The position numbers and the translations under genes are program-made. A stretch of 64,000 nt of DNA from assembly GCF_007641235.1 (NCBI RefSeq), contig NZ_CP038157.1, forward strand, positions 372,001 to 436,000. The letters run 5' to 3'. This document shows positions 9,559 through 19,014 of the stretch, one piece after another; position 1 is the stretch's first letter; each line of letters begins with the position of its first letter. This DNA comes from Corynebacterium sanguinis. GTDB lineage: Bacteria; Actinomycetota; Actinomycetes; Mycobacteriales; Mycobacteriaceae. The notes below the pieces were generated by a model that saw only the letters and a program-made list of their open reading frames with translations, ran no database searches and had not been told where the DNA came from.

Positions 9559-10011
9559 CTAGACCAAGCGGTTCATCACTCGGTGGTGCCCCACGCAGTG
9601 TTCGAAGTGCTCGAAGCGCGGCGGGTACGTCGCGGTGCCGCTGACAAGGTAGGTCGCGTGGAAACGAGCTGTGTCCTCCGGGCTTGCCGGCCATACCGCG
9701 CACACCTGCATGACCGCCGCGGCGTCCTCGGCGCAGCGCGCCTTGACCACCGATTCCGACGCCGGCAGCAGCGCTACCGGCGGCACGTGCAGCGCGTGCG
9801 CGATGCGGTACACCGTCGACAGCGTCGGGTCCGCCGAGCGCGACATGTTGTACTGGTTGCGCTCAATGTTCGAGATCAGGCTGCGCGAGACCCCCGACAG
9901 CTCCGCGAGCCGCCGCTGACTCAGCCCCCTCATCTCGCGAAGCGCGCGCAGGCGCTCTGCCAGCACAAACCCGTAGCTTGCCCAGTTGGATTGCGGCATG
10001 ATGTCCGCCAT
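9559..10011 (-). CDS. XRE-family transcriptional regulator
   Basis: 150 residues from ATG 10011 (MADIMPQSNW), preceded by a G-rich stretch; the frame is open further upstream but that part is not protein-like. The XRE helix-turn-helix spans about residues 20-75: LRALREMRGLSQRRLAELSG, then SRSLISNIERNQ. The remaining 75 residues are a short domain with no cupin or metal motif I can name. Its place between upp and the amidohydrolase is the order I recall for other corynebacteria. Target genes unknown. Confidence 0.82.
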   Translation of the reverse strand: MADIMPQSNWASYGFVLAERLRALREMRGLSQRRLAELSGVSRSLISNIERNQYNMSRSADPTLSTVYRIAHALHVPPVALLPASESVVKARCAEDAAAVMQVCAVWPASPEDTARFHATYLVSGTATYPPRFEHFEHCVGHHRVMNRLV

Positions 10012-10063
10012 AACAGCCCCCCCGCTGTGTATGTCCCCCCTTACCCGACGGGTCCCAACCCTA

Positions 10064-10699
10064 CTACAGGAAAATGTTGCGCGGGCCGTACAGCCGATCG
10101 CCCGCATCGCCCAAACCGGGCACGATGTAGGCATCGTCGTTGAGCTGCGGGTCAATCGCCGCGGTCACCAGCCGCACGTCAGGGCTATGGGCCGCAAGCT
10201 TATCGACGCCCGCACGCGCCGACACAATACAAATGCAGGTGATATCGTCCGCGCCACGCCCCTTGAGCAGGTCCAGCGCATAGATCAGAGAGCCGCCGGT
10301 GGCCAGCATGGGGTCGACGACGAACACCGGCTGGCCGGAGAGGTCTTCGGGCAGCGCCTCGAGGTACGGCACCGGCTCGTGGGTGGTCTCGTCGCGGGCC
10401 AGGCCGATGAAGCCGACCTGGGCGTCGGGGATCATCGACAGCGCCGGGTCGATCATGCCCAGGCCCGCGCGGATGATCGGCACGATGATTGGCGGCTTGG
10501 CCAGCCGGGTGCCCTCCGCCTCGCCGACGGGGGTGCGGCAGGTAAACGTTTCCACCGCCAGCCCGCGTGACGCCTCGTAGATCAGCATCGCGCCAAGGTC
10601 GGCGAGCGCGGCCCGGAACGCCGCGTTGTCGCTGCGCTCGTCGCGCATGATGGTCAGCCGCGAGGCGGCGAGGGGGTGATCGACGATCGAGATGTCCAT
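10064..10699 (-). CDS. upp: Uracil phosphoribosyltransferase
   Basis: Salvages uracil with PRPP to UMP. 211 residues. The PRPP-binding loop [18 protein letters not shown] is near residue 130, with the N-terminal [20 protein letters not shown] and PIIRAGLGM typical of the family, and a C-terminal [15 protein letters not shown] uracil-binding segment. Start ATG 10699 ([11 protein letters not shown]) gives the usual family length; an in-frame ATG lies 3 codons upstream (10708). Single gene, divergent from the EspC-like protein at 10771. Confidence 0.95.
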   Translation of the reverse strand: MDISIVDHPLAASRLTIMRDERSDNAAFRAALADLGAMLIYEASRGLAVETFTCRTPVGEAEGTRLAKPPIIVPIIRAGLGMIDPALSMIPDAQVGFIGLARDETTHEPVPYLEALPEDLSGQPVFVVDPMLATGGSLIYALDLLKGRGADDITCICIVSARAGVDKLAAHSPDVRLVTAAIDPQLNDDAYIVPGLGDAGDRLYGPRNIFL

Positions 10700-10770
10700 G
10701 ATCCCCATGCTAGTTGCCAAACTTGCTCGCCGAGGGAACCTGGTGGGCCCTGGAGCAGTCAAATAAGGCC

Positions 10771-11052
10771 ATGAGAACTTTTGTCGTTGACGCTTCCGAG
10801 GTTGCTGCGCTGACGTCGTCGTTGCGCACCGCGGCAACCCAGATCACGGACATCCCACCTCACACCCCGAACGATTTCGGGCCGACGGCTGCCTTCCGCA
10901 CTGCGCTCGCTTCGGCGATCGGGCATGTCAACGACCGTGCCGGCCAGCTGCGCGCCGAGGCGCTGCGCCTCGCCGACGTCATGGAACTCACCGTGGACGC
11001 CTCAACCAGCGTCGACGGAAACTTCGCGCGTGATCTCAGGGCGGTGCTGTAG
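10771..11052 (+). CDS. Small helical protein, EspC/WXG100-like (type VII secretion target?)
   Basis: 93 residues with no signal peptide, cysteine or membrane segment. The sequence is two amphipathic helices ([20 protein letters not shown] and [33 protein letters not shown]) joined by a Pro/Asn-rich turn ([11 protein letters not shown]). This is the hairpin shape of WXG100/EspC proteins, although a WXG motif itself is missing. Its TAG is directly followed by the ATG of the NlpC/P60 gene, so the two are surely co-expressed. The family assignment is an inference from length, helix pattern and partner. Confidence 0.65.
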   Translation: MRTFVVDASEVAALTSSLRTAATQITDIPPHTPNDFGPTAAFRTALASAIGHVNDRAGQLRAEALRLADVMELTVDASTSVDGNFARDLRAVL

Positions 11053-11994
11053 ATGATCTCACCACCTGAGGTGATGCGCGCGGTCGCCGCCTCGCTTCCG
11101 CCGCAGTTCAACCCAGTTGAAGTCACGCCACTGCCGGGCCTGGAATCGGTCGTTGATCTCGCGCGCATCGTGGAGGGGGACCCTTCCCGGTTTATGGACG
11201 CCGCGAGCACCCTCGCGACGCAGCGCGGGGACATCGATCGCTCCATGTCCGCCGCGGCGGAGTTGCTCGCCCAGGCTGCCGCTGACATCGTCGCGGTGGG
11301 TCAGCGCTACCTCGCCGAGGCGGCGACGCTGATCGCCCTCTCCCTCACGCCAACCGGGATGGCGTCCGCCGCCCTCAAGCTCGCGGAGCTCGCTTCGCGC
11401 GCGTTAGGCGAGGTCAACGAGCGCCTGATGCGGCTCGAGCGCGACCTTGACCCGCACACCAAGCTCATGACCGGCATTGCCGATTCCCTGCTCGCCGAGG
11501 AGCCGCTGCAGGCAACGCCCGACGCCCAACGCGCCACGGACGAGCTGCGCGCCCTGACGCAGCCGGTCGCGATGGAGCCTGCCTCAGAAACCACCGAGCA
11601 CGTGCTGCCGCCGGAGCCAACCGGCGATGCGGGTCCCGCGAGCGAGGGCAGCGCCGTGGGGCGCGCCGCGGTGGAGGCCGCGCGCAGCCAGCTGGGCACG
11701 CCGTACCAGTGGGGAGGGACCTCGCCCGGCGGTTTCGACTGCTCGGGGCTGACCTCGTGGGCCTACCGGCAAGCCGGCGTGGAGCTGCCGCGGATGGCGC
11801 ACGAGCAGGCCATCGGCGTGCAAGTCCCCTACGACCAGCTCCAACCCGGCGACCTGGCGGTGTGGGACGGCCACGTGGCCATGTACGCCGGCGACGGGAT
11901 GTACATCGAAGCCGGCGACCCGGTGCAGATGAACCCGGTGCGAACGCAAAACCTCGACATGGGGTTCAAGGGCTTCTGGCGCCCGACGGGCTAG
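11053..11994 (+). CDS. NlpC/P60 cell-wall peptidase with helical N-terminal domain and no signal peptide
   Basis: 313 residues. The C-terminal 115 are an NlpC/P60 endopeptidase: GTPYQWGGTSPGGFDCSGL with nucleophile Cys230, and WDGHVAMYAGDG with His274. Such enzymes cut peptide cross-links in peptidoglycan. Residues 1-150 are almost all helical (AASTLATQRGDIDRSMSAAA, ALKLAELASRALGEVNERLM), then an acidic Pro-rich linker. There is no Sec or Tat signal and no transmembrane helix, which is odd for a wall enzyme. Together with the EspC-like protein immediately upstream (zero spacing), this suggests export by a type VII (ESX-4-like) system. Confidence 0.8.
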   Translation: MISPPEVMRAVAASLPPQFNPVEVTPLPGLESVVDLARIVEGDPSRFMDAASTLATQRGDIDRSMSAAAELLAQAAADIVAVGQRYLAEAATLIALSLTPTGMASAALKLAELASRALGEVNERLMRLERDLDPHTKLMTGIADSLLAEEPLQATPDAQRATDELRALTQPVAMEPASETTEHVLPPEPTGDAGPASEGSAVGRAAVEAARSQLGTPYQWGGTSPGGFDCSGLTSWAYRQAGVELPRMAHEQAIGVQVPYDQLQPGDLAVWDGHVAMYAGDGMYIEAGDPVQMNPVRTQNLDMGFKGFWRPTG

Positions 11995-12016
11995 CGGTTG
12001 AGTAGAGTTTTGCACC

Positions 12017-13255
12017 ATGAGCACCCGCGCGATTGTTCCGGTCACACTCTCACTCACCCAGGGCGATTTCTGCACCCTGTGGGCCCCCGCTTGGAAGGAA
12101 AACGGGACGCAGTGGCAGGCGTTTCTCGGCGACGAGACCTCCGTCCTCGTCTTCGACTCCCCGGCCCACATGCTGGCCTTCCTCGACTCGGGCCTGCCCC
12201 ACGACCTGGTAGATCACCCGCAGTGGGCGCAGTTCAACGCCCAAGGCGACGACCGCGTCGTGCCGGATGACAGGAACTTCTACGACATCGTCGGCGCCCC
12301 CGCCTACCTCGCCGGGCGGCCGAGCCACGAGAACGTCTCCAAGCTGGCCAAAGTGTTCCAGATCTCGCGCTCGCTTGCCGACGTCGCCTCCGCCAACGAA
12401 GCCCAGATCTTCTTCGCCTCCCACTCGGTGCTGGGCAACGTTGCCCGCGGCTCGGAGCACTACGCGGGCGAGAACGGCTTGGAGGAGTGGTCCGGAGTCG
12501 GCCGTGCTGTGCTGGCGAACTGGGCAGAGGTTGTCCACTCACTCGACGCGAGTGTCCGGATCGTTGACGAGGCGTCGTTTAGCGAAGGCGAAGTCGCCGC
12601 CGCCGAGGAGCGCATCGCCGCCGCCCAGAGCACGCGTGCAGCGCAGGCCGAGAAGGCGAAGGAGGAGGCGCAGCGTCGCGCCGCGAACGCCGACCCCTAC
12701 GACGGCTCCGCGTGGTTCAACGCCGGCATCGACCCGGTGAAGATCACCATGCAGGGTACGAGCGTGTACACGCTACGCACCTACCTCGGCACAGCGCCGG
12801 TGTTTTTGGGCAAGTACGGCGAGATTTTCACCTTCCCCTCCAGCAAGCAGTTGCTGCGGTGGATCGTGGAGAACGACGACCACGAGCTCGCCGAGGTGTC
12901 CACCTGGCCGGACCTGGTCAACCTCGCCAACGCGGGAGAGCTCGAGATCACTGTCCACCCGGACAACGCGTACTCCTTTAACGGCATCGCCGCGGACATT
13001 GAGAAGGGCCCGGACGCCGTCGACACCGCGCAGATGGCCAAGGCCTACGAGCTGCTCGCCGACGCCGCCGACTGGGCGAAGGACGACTCCCTGAATTCCC
13101 TGCTGCTGGCGAATCCCCGCATGCAGGACTACCTCGCCTACATGCTCGGCTCCACCGAGGCCAGCGGATACGTCCCGACCGCGCCGTTTACAGACAAGGC
13201 GCAGACGTGGAAGGACATGGAAGACCAGCTGATCAAGCGCTTCTCCAAGTTCTAA
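12017..13255 (+). CDS. Conserved hypothetical protein with two related halves
   Basis: 412 residues, function not recognised. Residues about 18-95 and 250-325 look like two copies of one unit. Each has FLG followed by a V/I-F strand, a short S-containing turn and an L-rich helix (FDSPAHMLAFL against FPSSKQLLRWI), then H-D/E-L and a conserved W (HDLVDHPQW against HELAEVSTW), and a DRNFYDI / DNAYSFNGI end. Between them is a charged helical linker (AAEERIAAAQSTRAAQAEKA). No signal peptide or membrane segment. It follows the NlpC/P60 gene by 22 nt on the same strand and may be co-transcribed. Confidence 0.8.
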   Translation: MSTRAIVPVTLSLTQGDFCTLWAPAWKENGTQWQAFLGDETSVLVFDSPAHMLAFLDSGLPHDLVDHPQWAQFNAQGDDRVVPDDRNFYDIVGAPAYLAGRPSHENVSKLAKVFQISRSLADVASANEAQIFFASHSVLGNVARGSEHYAGENGLEEWSGVGRAVLANWAEVVHSLDASVRIVDEASFSEGEVAAAEERIAAAQSTRAAQAEKAKEEAQRRAANADPYDGSAWFNAGIDPVKITMQGTSVYTLRTYLGTAPVFLGKYGEIFTFPSSKQLLRWIVENDDHELAEVSTWPDLVNLANAGELEITVHPDNAYSFNGIAADIEKGPDAVDTAQMAKAYELLADAADWAKDDSLNSLLLANPRMQDYLAYMLGSTEASGYVPTAPFTDKAQTWKDMEDQLIKRFSKF

Positions 13256-13543
13256 GCCGCACCCCGTAGACAACCCGTTCTATGATGGCGGGCTGTGAAT
13301 CCCGATCAGGTCGATCCGATCATTGAATCCATCTATCACTGGCTTGATTTAAGTGGCGTGCTCATCATGGGCACGATCGGCGGAACGATCGCTCGGCAGC
13401 GCGGCTACGACATCGTCGGCTTCCTCTTCATCGCGATGGTCTCGGCGCTCGGCGGGGGCATGCTTCGCGACGTCCTCATCAACGAAGGCACCGTCGCCGC
13501 GATGAGCGAACCCGCCTACCTGATCCTCGCGTTCACCGGCGCC

Positions 13544-13561
13544 CTGATCGGGCGCGAACCT
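13544..13561 (+). repeat. 18-bp direct repeat, copy 1 (at the frameshift)
   Basis: CTGATCGGGCGCGAACCT, identical to 13732-13749 and 188 bp apart. It reads Leu-Ile-Gly-Arg-Glu-Pro in both places, although copy 1 is directly followed by the frame break of the TRIC gene. Confidence 0.9.
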
Positions 13562-13731
13562 ACTTCAAGGGCGACACCTGGGAAAAAGTGCGCGACCACG
13601 GTGACGCGCTTATCTCCGCCCTGTGGGCCTCAGTCGGCGCGTTCAAGGCGATCACGTTCGGGTTACCGGTTTTGCCGACGATCATGATGGGCGTGTTCAC
13701 CGCCACGGGCGGAAGCATGATCCGCGACGTG

Positions 13732-13749
13732 CTGATCGGGCGCGAACCT
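13732..13749 (+). repeat. 18-bp direct repeat, copy 2
   Basis: Second copy of CTGATCGGGCGCGAACCT, here in its natural place after the GGSMIRDV motif of the second TRIC repeat. Confidence 0.9.
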
Positions 13750-14337
13750 GCGGTGTTCGGCAACAATCAGCCAACGGTGGTGCCCGCGATCGCCGGTGCC
13801 GTCGTCACGCTCATTGGCGCGAACACGGGCCACCTCGCGCTCGGCGCGGTGGCGGGGCCGCTGACCAGCTTCACTATTTCCATGATCGCCTACTACCGCG
13901 CCTGGCGCGTGCCCACCTCCCCGCAGTTCGCCCCGGTCAACACCACCGCATCGCAGCTTGCCGACGTGGCCAAGCGCGGCGTTCACAAGCTCGAGCCCGA
14001 GCGCGTGCGCGACTGGCGCCACGCCACGCTCAGCCGGGTTCTGGCCCGCGAGCTCAGCGATAGCGCGAATTCCCCCGGCACGCGCGAAGACACCGAGGTG
14101 CGCGTTGCCGCCTCCACCGGCGGCAAGGGGTTTGGGTTTGATAAAGACGGCACGTCCTACGCCGACTCCGCCAACGACTCCGACGCCCCCGCCGTGGACG
14201 AGAAAGATGTCCAGGAGGGGCTCGTCGAGTTGATCCTGTCCGACTCGGAACTGTCCGACATGCTCGCCAAACGCTTGGCGGAGCGGGACGGCGAAGGGCG
14301 CGACGGCAAGCAGAAGTGCGAGCCGCGCTAGTGTGCC

Positions 14338-15051
14338 TTAAAGCGCCGTGGTGCCGAAGGCCCAGCCGACTCCGAAGGTCACCGCCAGGCCGAGCGCGCC
14401 GCCGATAACGAGCCGGAGCACGGCGCGCTTCGGATCTGCGCCGCCGATCCGCGCCGACACCGCTCCCGTGATCGCGAGGGCGACGAGGGTGACCACGAAC
14501 GTCACCGGCACCCGCCACGCGTCCGGCGGAAGCAGCACAGCTGCCAGCGGGAGCAACGCGCCCAGCGAAAACGCGATGAAGGAGGCGATGGCCGCGGACC
14601 ACGGGTTGACCAGGTCCTCTTCGTTGATGCCGTAGTGGACCTCGAGGTGCGCCTTGAGCGGATCGGCAGCGGTGCGCTCTGTGGCTACCTGGGTCGCCGT
14701 TTCCCGGCTCAGTCCCGTCGCCTCGTAGGCGGCGACAAGGTGCGCGAACTCGCTGTCCGGATCGGCGTTGTGCAGTGCCGTTTCCTTGGCAATGTAGGCG
14801 CGCTCGGTGTCGCGCTGCGAGGACACGGAGACGTACTCCCCCAGCGCCATCGACACAGCGCCGCCGATGACGGCCGCAATGCCGGCCGTCGCGATTGCCC
14901 TGATGTCGGAGGTCGCGCCTGCCACACCAACGACAACCGCCGCAGTGGAGACGATGCCGTCGTTGGCGCCAAGCACTGCGGCGCGCAGCTTGTTGAGTTG
15001 TTCGTTCAGGCCCACGCTCGCCGGAGCACCTTGCGTTTCTTTCGTTGACAT
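14338..15051 (-). CDS. VIT/CCC1-family iron or manganese transporter
   Basis: 237 residues. N-terminal LNEQLNKLRAAVLGANDGIVSTAAVVVGVAGA and GGAVSMALGEYVSVSSQRD are signature motifs of vacuolar-iron-transporter-like proteins; five membrane helices are predicted by eye (about 25-48, 50-72, 155-178, 182-205, 215-235). The polar segment between helices 2 and 3 (ETALHNADPDSEFAHLVA) corresponds to the metal-binding cytoplasmic domain. Bacterial members export Fe(II) or Mn(II). ATG 15051 (MSTKETQGAP) is preferred to upstream starts that read into promoter DNA. An imperfect DtxR-like box lies about 80 bp upstream. Converges on the TRIC gene with a 6-nt gap. Confidence 0.85.
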   Translation of the reverse strand: MSTKETQGAPASVGLNEQLNKLRAAVLGANDGIVSTAAVVVGVAGATSDIRAIATAGIAAVIGGAVSMALGEYVSVSSQRDTERAYIAKETALHNADPDSEFAHLVAAYEATGLSRETATQVATERTAADPLKAHLEVHYGINEEDLVNPWSAAIASFIAFSLGALLPLAAVLLPPDAWRVPVTFVVTLVALAITGAVSARIGGADPKRAVLRLVIGGALGLAVTFGVGWAFGTTAL

Positions 15052-15129
15052 AGTCGATATCTTGCGCCTGCACCACCGTGTACGCAAGCGAGGAAAGGCT
15101 AAGTTTACGCAGGTCATAAGGTTTTTTGG

Positions 15130-15143
15130 TGAGGCTATCCTCA
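15130..15143. promoter_or_regulatory. Candidate DtxR-like iron box
   Basis: TGAGGCTATCCTCA: AGG and CCT half-elements 4 nt apart as in DtxR operators (AGG-TTAG-CCT core), but with G/C in place of some consensus T/A. It lies between the VIT transporter and the divergent carboxypeptidase gene. Iron control of the transporter would fit; the match is imperfect. Confidence 0.3.
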
Positions 15144-15209
15144 CTGTGAGGCAATAACGCGCACCTCAAAGCGCGACCGACGTAACCAACGGGCGTAAAG
15201 TTCGCCGCG

Positions 15210-16475
15210 ATGCGTACCACACGACGAACTGCGACCTTCCTCGCCTGCGCGATCCTGATCGGCGCGGCCCAGCCCGCGGCATGGGCCCAGGAGGAATCCA
15301 CGCCGGCGACCTCAACGCGCGACACCATGCCTAATACCGACGGCTGCCCGCACGCCACGTGGCCGCCGGAGCCGCGGACAACGTCGGAAGCAGCGGCCGC
15401 CGGCAGCCCCGCCCCGCTGCCCGTCGGATACCAGGGCCCATGTGGCGTGAGTACCCCTGCAGGCTTCGCCGTCGGCGAGGAAGTCCTCGCCTCCGCGTGG
15501 CTGGTTGCGGACCTGGACACCGGCGAGGTTGTGGCGATGAAAGACCCCCACGGCCGTTACCGGCCCGCATCAATCATCAAAGTGCTGCTCGCGCTCGTGG
15601 CTATCAACGAGCTCCCCTTGGACAAGCAGGTCACCGTTAGCGCTGAATCGGCGAACATGGAAGGGTCCGCGGCGGGTATCGGCGCCGGCGGTGTCTACAC
15701 CGTCAACGACTTACTCCACGGCCTGCTGATGGCCTCGGGCAACGACACCGCGCACGCCCTGGCACAAGAGCTCGGCGGCGACGAGGCGACCTTGCAAAAG
15801 GTCAATGCGCTGGCGCAGCAACTCGGCATGAACGACACCCGGGTGGCCACCTACACCGGCCTGGATCGCCCCGGCATGTCGAGCTCCGCGTGGGACATGG
15901 CGCTCGCCTACCGCGCCGCCTTTGGCAACGAGACGTTTGCTCGGATCGTCGACACGCAGTCGTACCCCTTCCCCGGCTTCGACGATTTGCCCGGCTTCGA
16001 GCTGTGGAACGACAACGCGCTCTACCTCAACGATCCCGAGGGCATCGGCGGCAAGACCGGCTATACCGACGACGCCAACCACACTTTTGTCGGCGCTGTG
16101 AACCACGACGGCCGGCACCTTGTGGCCGTTGTCCTCGACACCACCGTGAACAAGGCCCGAGCCTGGCAGCAAGCACAGCAGCTGCTCCACGAGTCCTACA
16201 GGTTTGGCCCCGGCACGTCCGTGGCCACGCTCGAGGCTGCGTCCTCCCAGGCGCCTACCGCGTTGCAAACGCCGACGGCCACCGCTCAGGCCCCTGGCGG
16301 GGCCGCGGTGGCCGAAGCTCAGGCAGGGCCCGGTTCGCGGGCTCTGCCGTGGTTGCCGGTAGCGATTGTCGGCGCCGTGCTGGCGCTGGCCGGCGCAGCC
16401 GTGATTGCTAGTCGCGCGTTAACAACGACATCAGGCCGACACCGAGGGCGCCGAGGGCAGCGCCGACGCCGATAG
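15210..16475 (+). CDS. D-alanyl-D-alanine carboxypeptidase (low-molecular-weight PBP)
   Basis: 421 residues. Signal peptide at residues 1-26 (TFLACAILIGAAQPAAWA). All three serine-DD-peptidase motifs are present: S121-I-I-K124 in PASIIK, S176-G-N in MASGNDTA, and KTG in GGKTGYTDDA. A Pro/Ala/Gln-rich linker leads to a C-terminal membrane helix (LPVAIVGAVLALAGAAVIA) and an Arg-rich cytoplasmic tail, so it is anchored at the outer face of the membrane, where it trims peptidoglycan stem peptides. The last 68 bases overlap the convergent yihY-like gene; the overlap encodes the basic tail. Confidence 0.92.
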   Translation: MRTTRRTATFLACAILIGAAQPAAWAQEESTPATSTRDTMPNTDGCPHATWPPEPRTTSEAAAAGSPAPLPVGYQGPCGVSTPAGFAVGEEVLASAWLVADLDTGEVVAMKDPHGRYRPASIIKVLLALVAINELPLDKQVTVSAESANMEGSAAGIGAGGVYTVNDLLHGLLMASGNDTAHALAQELGGDEATLQKVNALAQQLGMNDTRVATYTGLDRPGMSSSAWDMALAYRAAFGNETFARIVDTQSYPFPGFDDLPGFELWNDNALYLNDPEGIGGKTGYTDDANHTFVGAVNHDGRHLVAVVLDTTVNKARAWQQAQQLLHESYRFGPGTSVATLEAASSQAPTALQTPTATAQAPGGAAVAEAQAGPGSRALPWLPVAIVGAVLALAGAAVIASRALTTTSGRHRGRRGQRRRR

Positions 16476-17496
16476 CGGTTCCCTTGACCGGCTTGGCCTG
16501 GGTCGCGGCGGCCGCGCGCACGTTAATCACGGCGGGCTCGGGCACCTCGGTCTTTTGCATGGCCAGGGATTCCTCGGTGGTCGCGGTCCATGCTGAAACG
16601 TAGAGCACCACACGCCAGATGAGGTAGAGCACGACCATCAGCGCGATGATCGGGCCGAAGATCGCGCCGGCCGGGTTGTTCGTGGCGGAGCTGACGATCA
16701 CGGTGGCGAACTGTTTGATCAGCTCGAAGGCGACAGCACCCAAAAGCGCGCCCTTGAGCCCGGAGCGCCACGGCACCTTCGTGCGCGGCATGAAGATGAC
16801 CAACCACGCCATCACGAGGAAGTTGGCGAAGATACCCGCGGCAAGCCCGACGAGCCAGACGACGAAGCGCGCGCCGGGGAAGTTACCCAGCCCGAAGTAG
16901 TCCATCAGGTCACTGGTGAATGACGATGCACCAATCGCGGTGACCGCGAAAGCGAGGATGAACAGGAGGATCAGCCCGATCAGGCCGAGCAGGTCCCACA
17001 GCTTCTTCACGATGAAGTTGCCGCCCTCGTTAGCGTCGAGCTTCCACATCGCGGAGATGCCGACGCGCAGGTTGTTCATCCAGCCGAGGCCGGACCACAG
17101 GGTGGTGAGCAAACCGATTCCGGCGACGGCGCCGCGCTGCGCGATGGCGGAGTCGATTAACTGCGACATCACGCCGCCGATCTCACCACCGAGGTTGTTC
17201 TCAAGCTGTACGCGGATCTGCTCAATCATCTCCGGGCGATTGGCTAGGAAGAAGCCCATGCCAGCGAAGAGAAGCATCGTCAGCGGGAACAGCGCCAGCA
17301 CGGAGAAATACGTAATGCCTGCGGAAAACTGGTTTCCGCCCTCCGTCGCGAAGCGCTCGTTCATGCGTATCAGGTGCGCGACGAACGGCGACTTCTTGGC
17401 CACCTTGTCGGCGGGCCCGTTGTCCTGCTGCTTACTCGCGCGCTCAATGCCCTGCTCGTCCTGGTACGCCTTGCGGGGCGCGGTGGAGGTCGCCAT
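16408..17496 (-). CDS. YihY/BrkB-family inner-membrane protein
   Basis: 362 residues. ATG 17496 (MATSTAPRKAY) is chosen for the AGGA 7 nt upstream; the frame extends further but without a site. A hydrophilic N-terminus is followed by FSAGITYFSVLALFPLTMLLFAG, typical of the YihY family, and about six membrane helices to residue 310 (GLIGLILLFILAFAVTAIGA, VVWLVGLAAGIFANFLVMAW, FGPIIALMVVLYLIWRVV). The C-terminus has a hydrophobic stretch near the end. Once annotated as ribonuclease BN; the actual role is unclear. Next to trpS on the same strand. The 3' end overlaps the carboxypeptidase gene by 68 bases. Confidence 0.87.
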   Translation of the reverse strand: MATSTAPRKAYQDEQGIERASKQQDNGPADKVAKKSPFVAHLIRMNERFATEGGNQFSAGITYFSVLALFPLTMLLFAGMGFFLANRPEMIEQIRVQLENNLGGEIGGVMSQLIDSAIAQRGAVAGIGLLTTLWSGLGWMNNLRVGISAMWKLDANEGGNFIVKKLWDLLGLIGLILLFILAFAVTAIGASSFTSDLMDYFGLGNFPGARFVVWLVGLAAGIFANFLVMAWLVIFMPRTKVPWRSGLKGALLGAVAFELIKQFATVIVSSATNNPAGAIFGPIIALMVVLYLIWRVVLYVSAWTATTEESLAMQKTEVPEPAVINVRAAAATQAKPVKGTAIGVGAALGALGVGLMSLLTRD

Positions 17497-17591
17497 AAGC
17501 TGTCCTTCCGTGATCGGGTTTTGTTTAATTTTCACCTGTGGCAACACAGTTTAGGCCAAGTTTTGCCAGCTAGTTTGCCAACGGGTGGTTG

Positions 17592-18608
<1,017 letters not shown>

Positions 18609-18626
18609 TCATTCTAGCGGCGAGTG

Positions 18627-18661
18627 TTGACACGCTCAGCCCACGGGTTATATAGTTACCC
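18627..18661 (+). promoter_or_regulatory. Consensus promoter with palindrome over the -10, leaderless start
   Basis: TTGACA (18627-18632), 18-nt spacer, TATAGT (18651-18656). The ATG of the GntR gene begins 7 nt after the -10, so the transcript is probably leaderless. GGGTTATATAGTTACCC (18645-18661), an imperfect palindrome with GGGT/ACCC ends, covers the -10 and is the natural autoregulatory operator of the GntR protein. Confidence 0.7.
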
Positions 18662-18663
18662 AC

Positions 18664-19014
18664 ATGAGTGGTAAACCCATATACATGGAGATCGCTGATC
18701 AGCTCCGCGATCTCATCGCCTCCGGGCAGCTCGGCCCCGGCGACCGCGCCCCGTCGACCAACGAGCTGTCCCACTTCCACTCCGTCAACCCCACCACCTC
18801 CGCCAAAGCACTCACCGAACTCCAGCAGGAAGGCCTGCTGGAAAAGCGCCGGGGCTTGGGCATGTTCGTGCTGCCCACCGCCCGCGAGCAGGTCCTGCGC
18901 ACCCGCCGCGAGGCTTTCCGCGACACCTTCATCACCCCCCTTATGCACGAGGCCAAGCAACTTGGCATCTCAACCGACGAACTCACCGCGATGATCACCC
19001 AGGAGAACTCGTAA
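18664..19014 (+). CDS. GntR-family regulator, YtrA subfamily
   Basis: 116 residues: a winged helix at about 1-75 (PIYMEIADQLRDLIASGQLGPGDRAPSTNELS, then NPTTSAKALTELQQEGLLEKRRGLGMFV) and only about 40 further residues, the short effector-less tail of YtrA-type repressors. These normally repress an ABC transporter operon they lead, often induced by cell-wall antibiotics. This fits here: the TAA is directly followed by the ATG of an ABC ATPase and then a permease. It likely represses its own promoter through the palindrome over the -10. Confidence 0.88.
   Translation: MSGKPIYMEIADQLRDLIASGQLGPGDRAPSTNELSHFHSVNPTTSAKALTELQQEGLLEKRRGLGMFVLPTAREQVLRTRREAFRDTFITPLMHEAKQLGISTDELTAMITQENS

Larger units (their letters stand above)
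13295..14331 (+). pseudogene. TRIC-type (UPF0126) membrane channel gene with a frameshift
   Basis: The product would be a seven-helix TRIC cation-channel-like protein. The first repeat reads from GTG 13295 (GTIGGTIARQRGYDIVGF, GGGMLRDVLI). The second lies in another frame from about 13560 (YFKGDTWEKVRDHGDALISA, GGSMIRDVLI) and continues to 14331 with a long polar C-terminal tail. One base is missing between about 13545 and 13562. The break coincides with an 18-bp sequence, CTGATCGGGCGCGAACCT, that recurs at 13732-13749 in the same gene, so a recombination or assembly artefact is possible. As written, the first frame stops at 13687. Confidence 0.75.
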
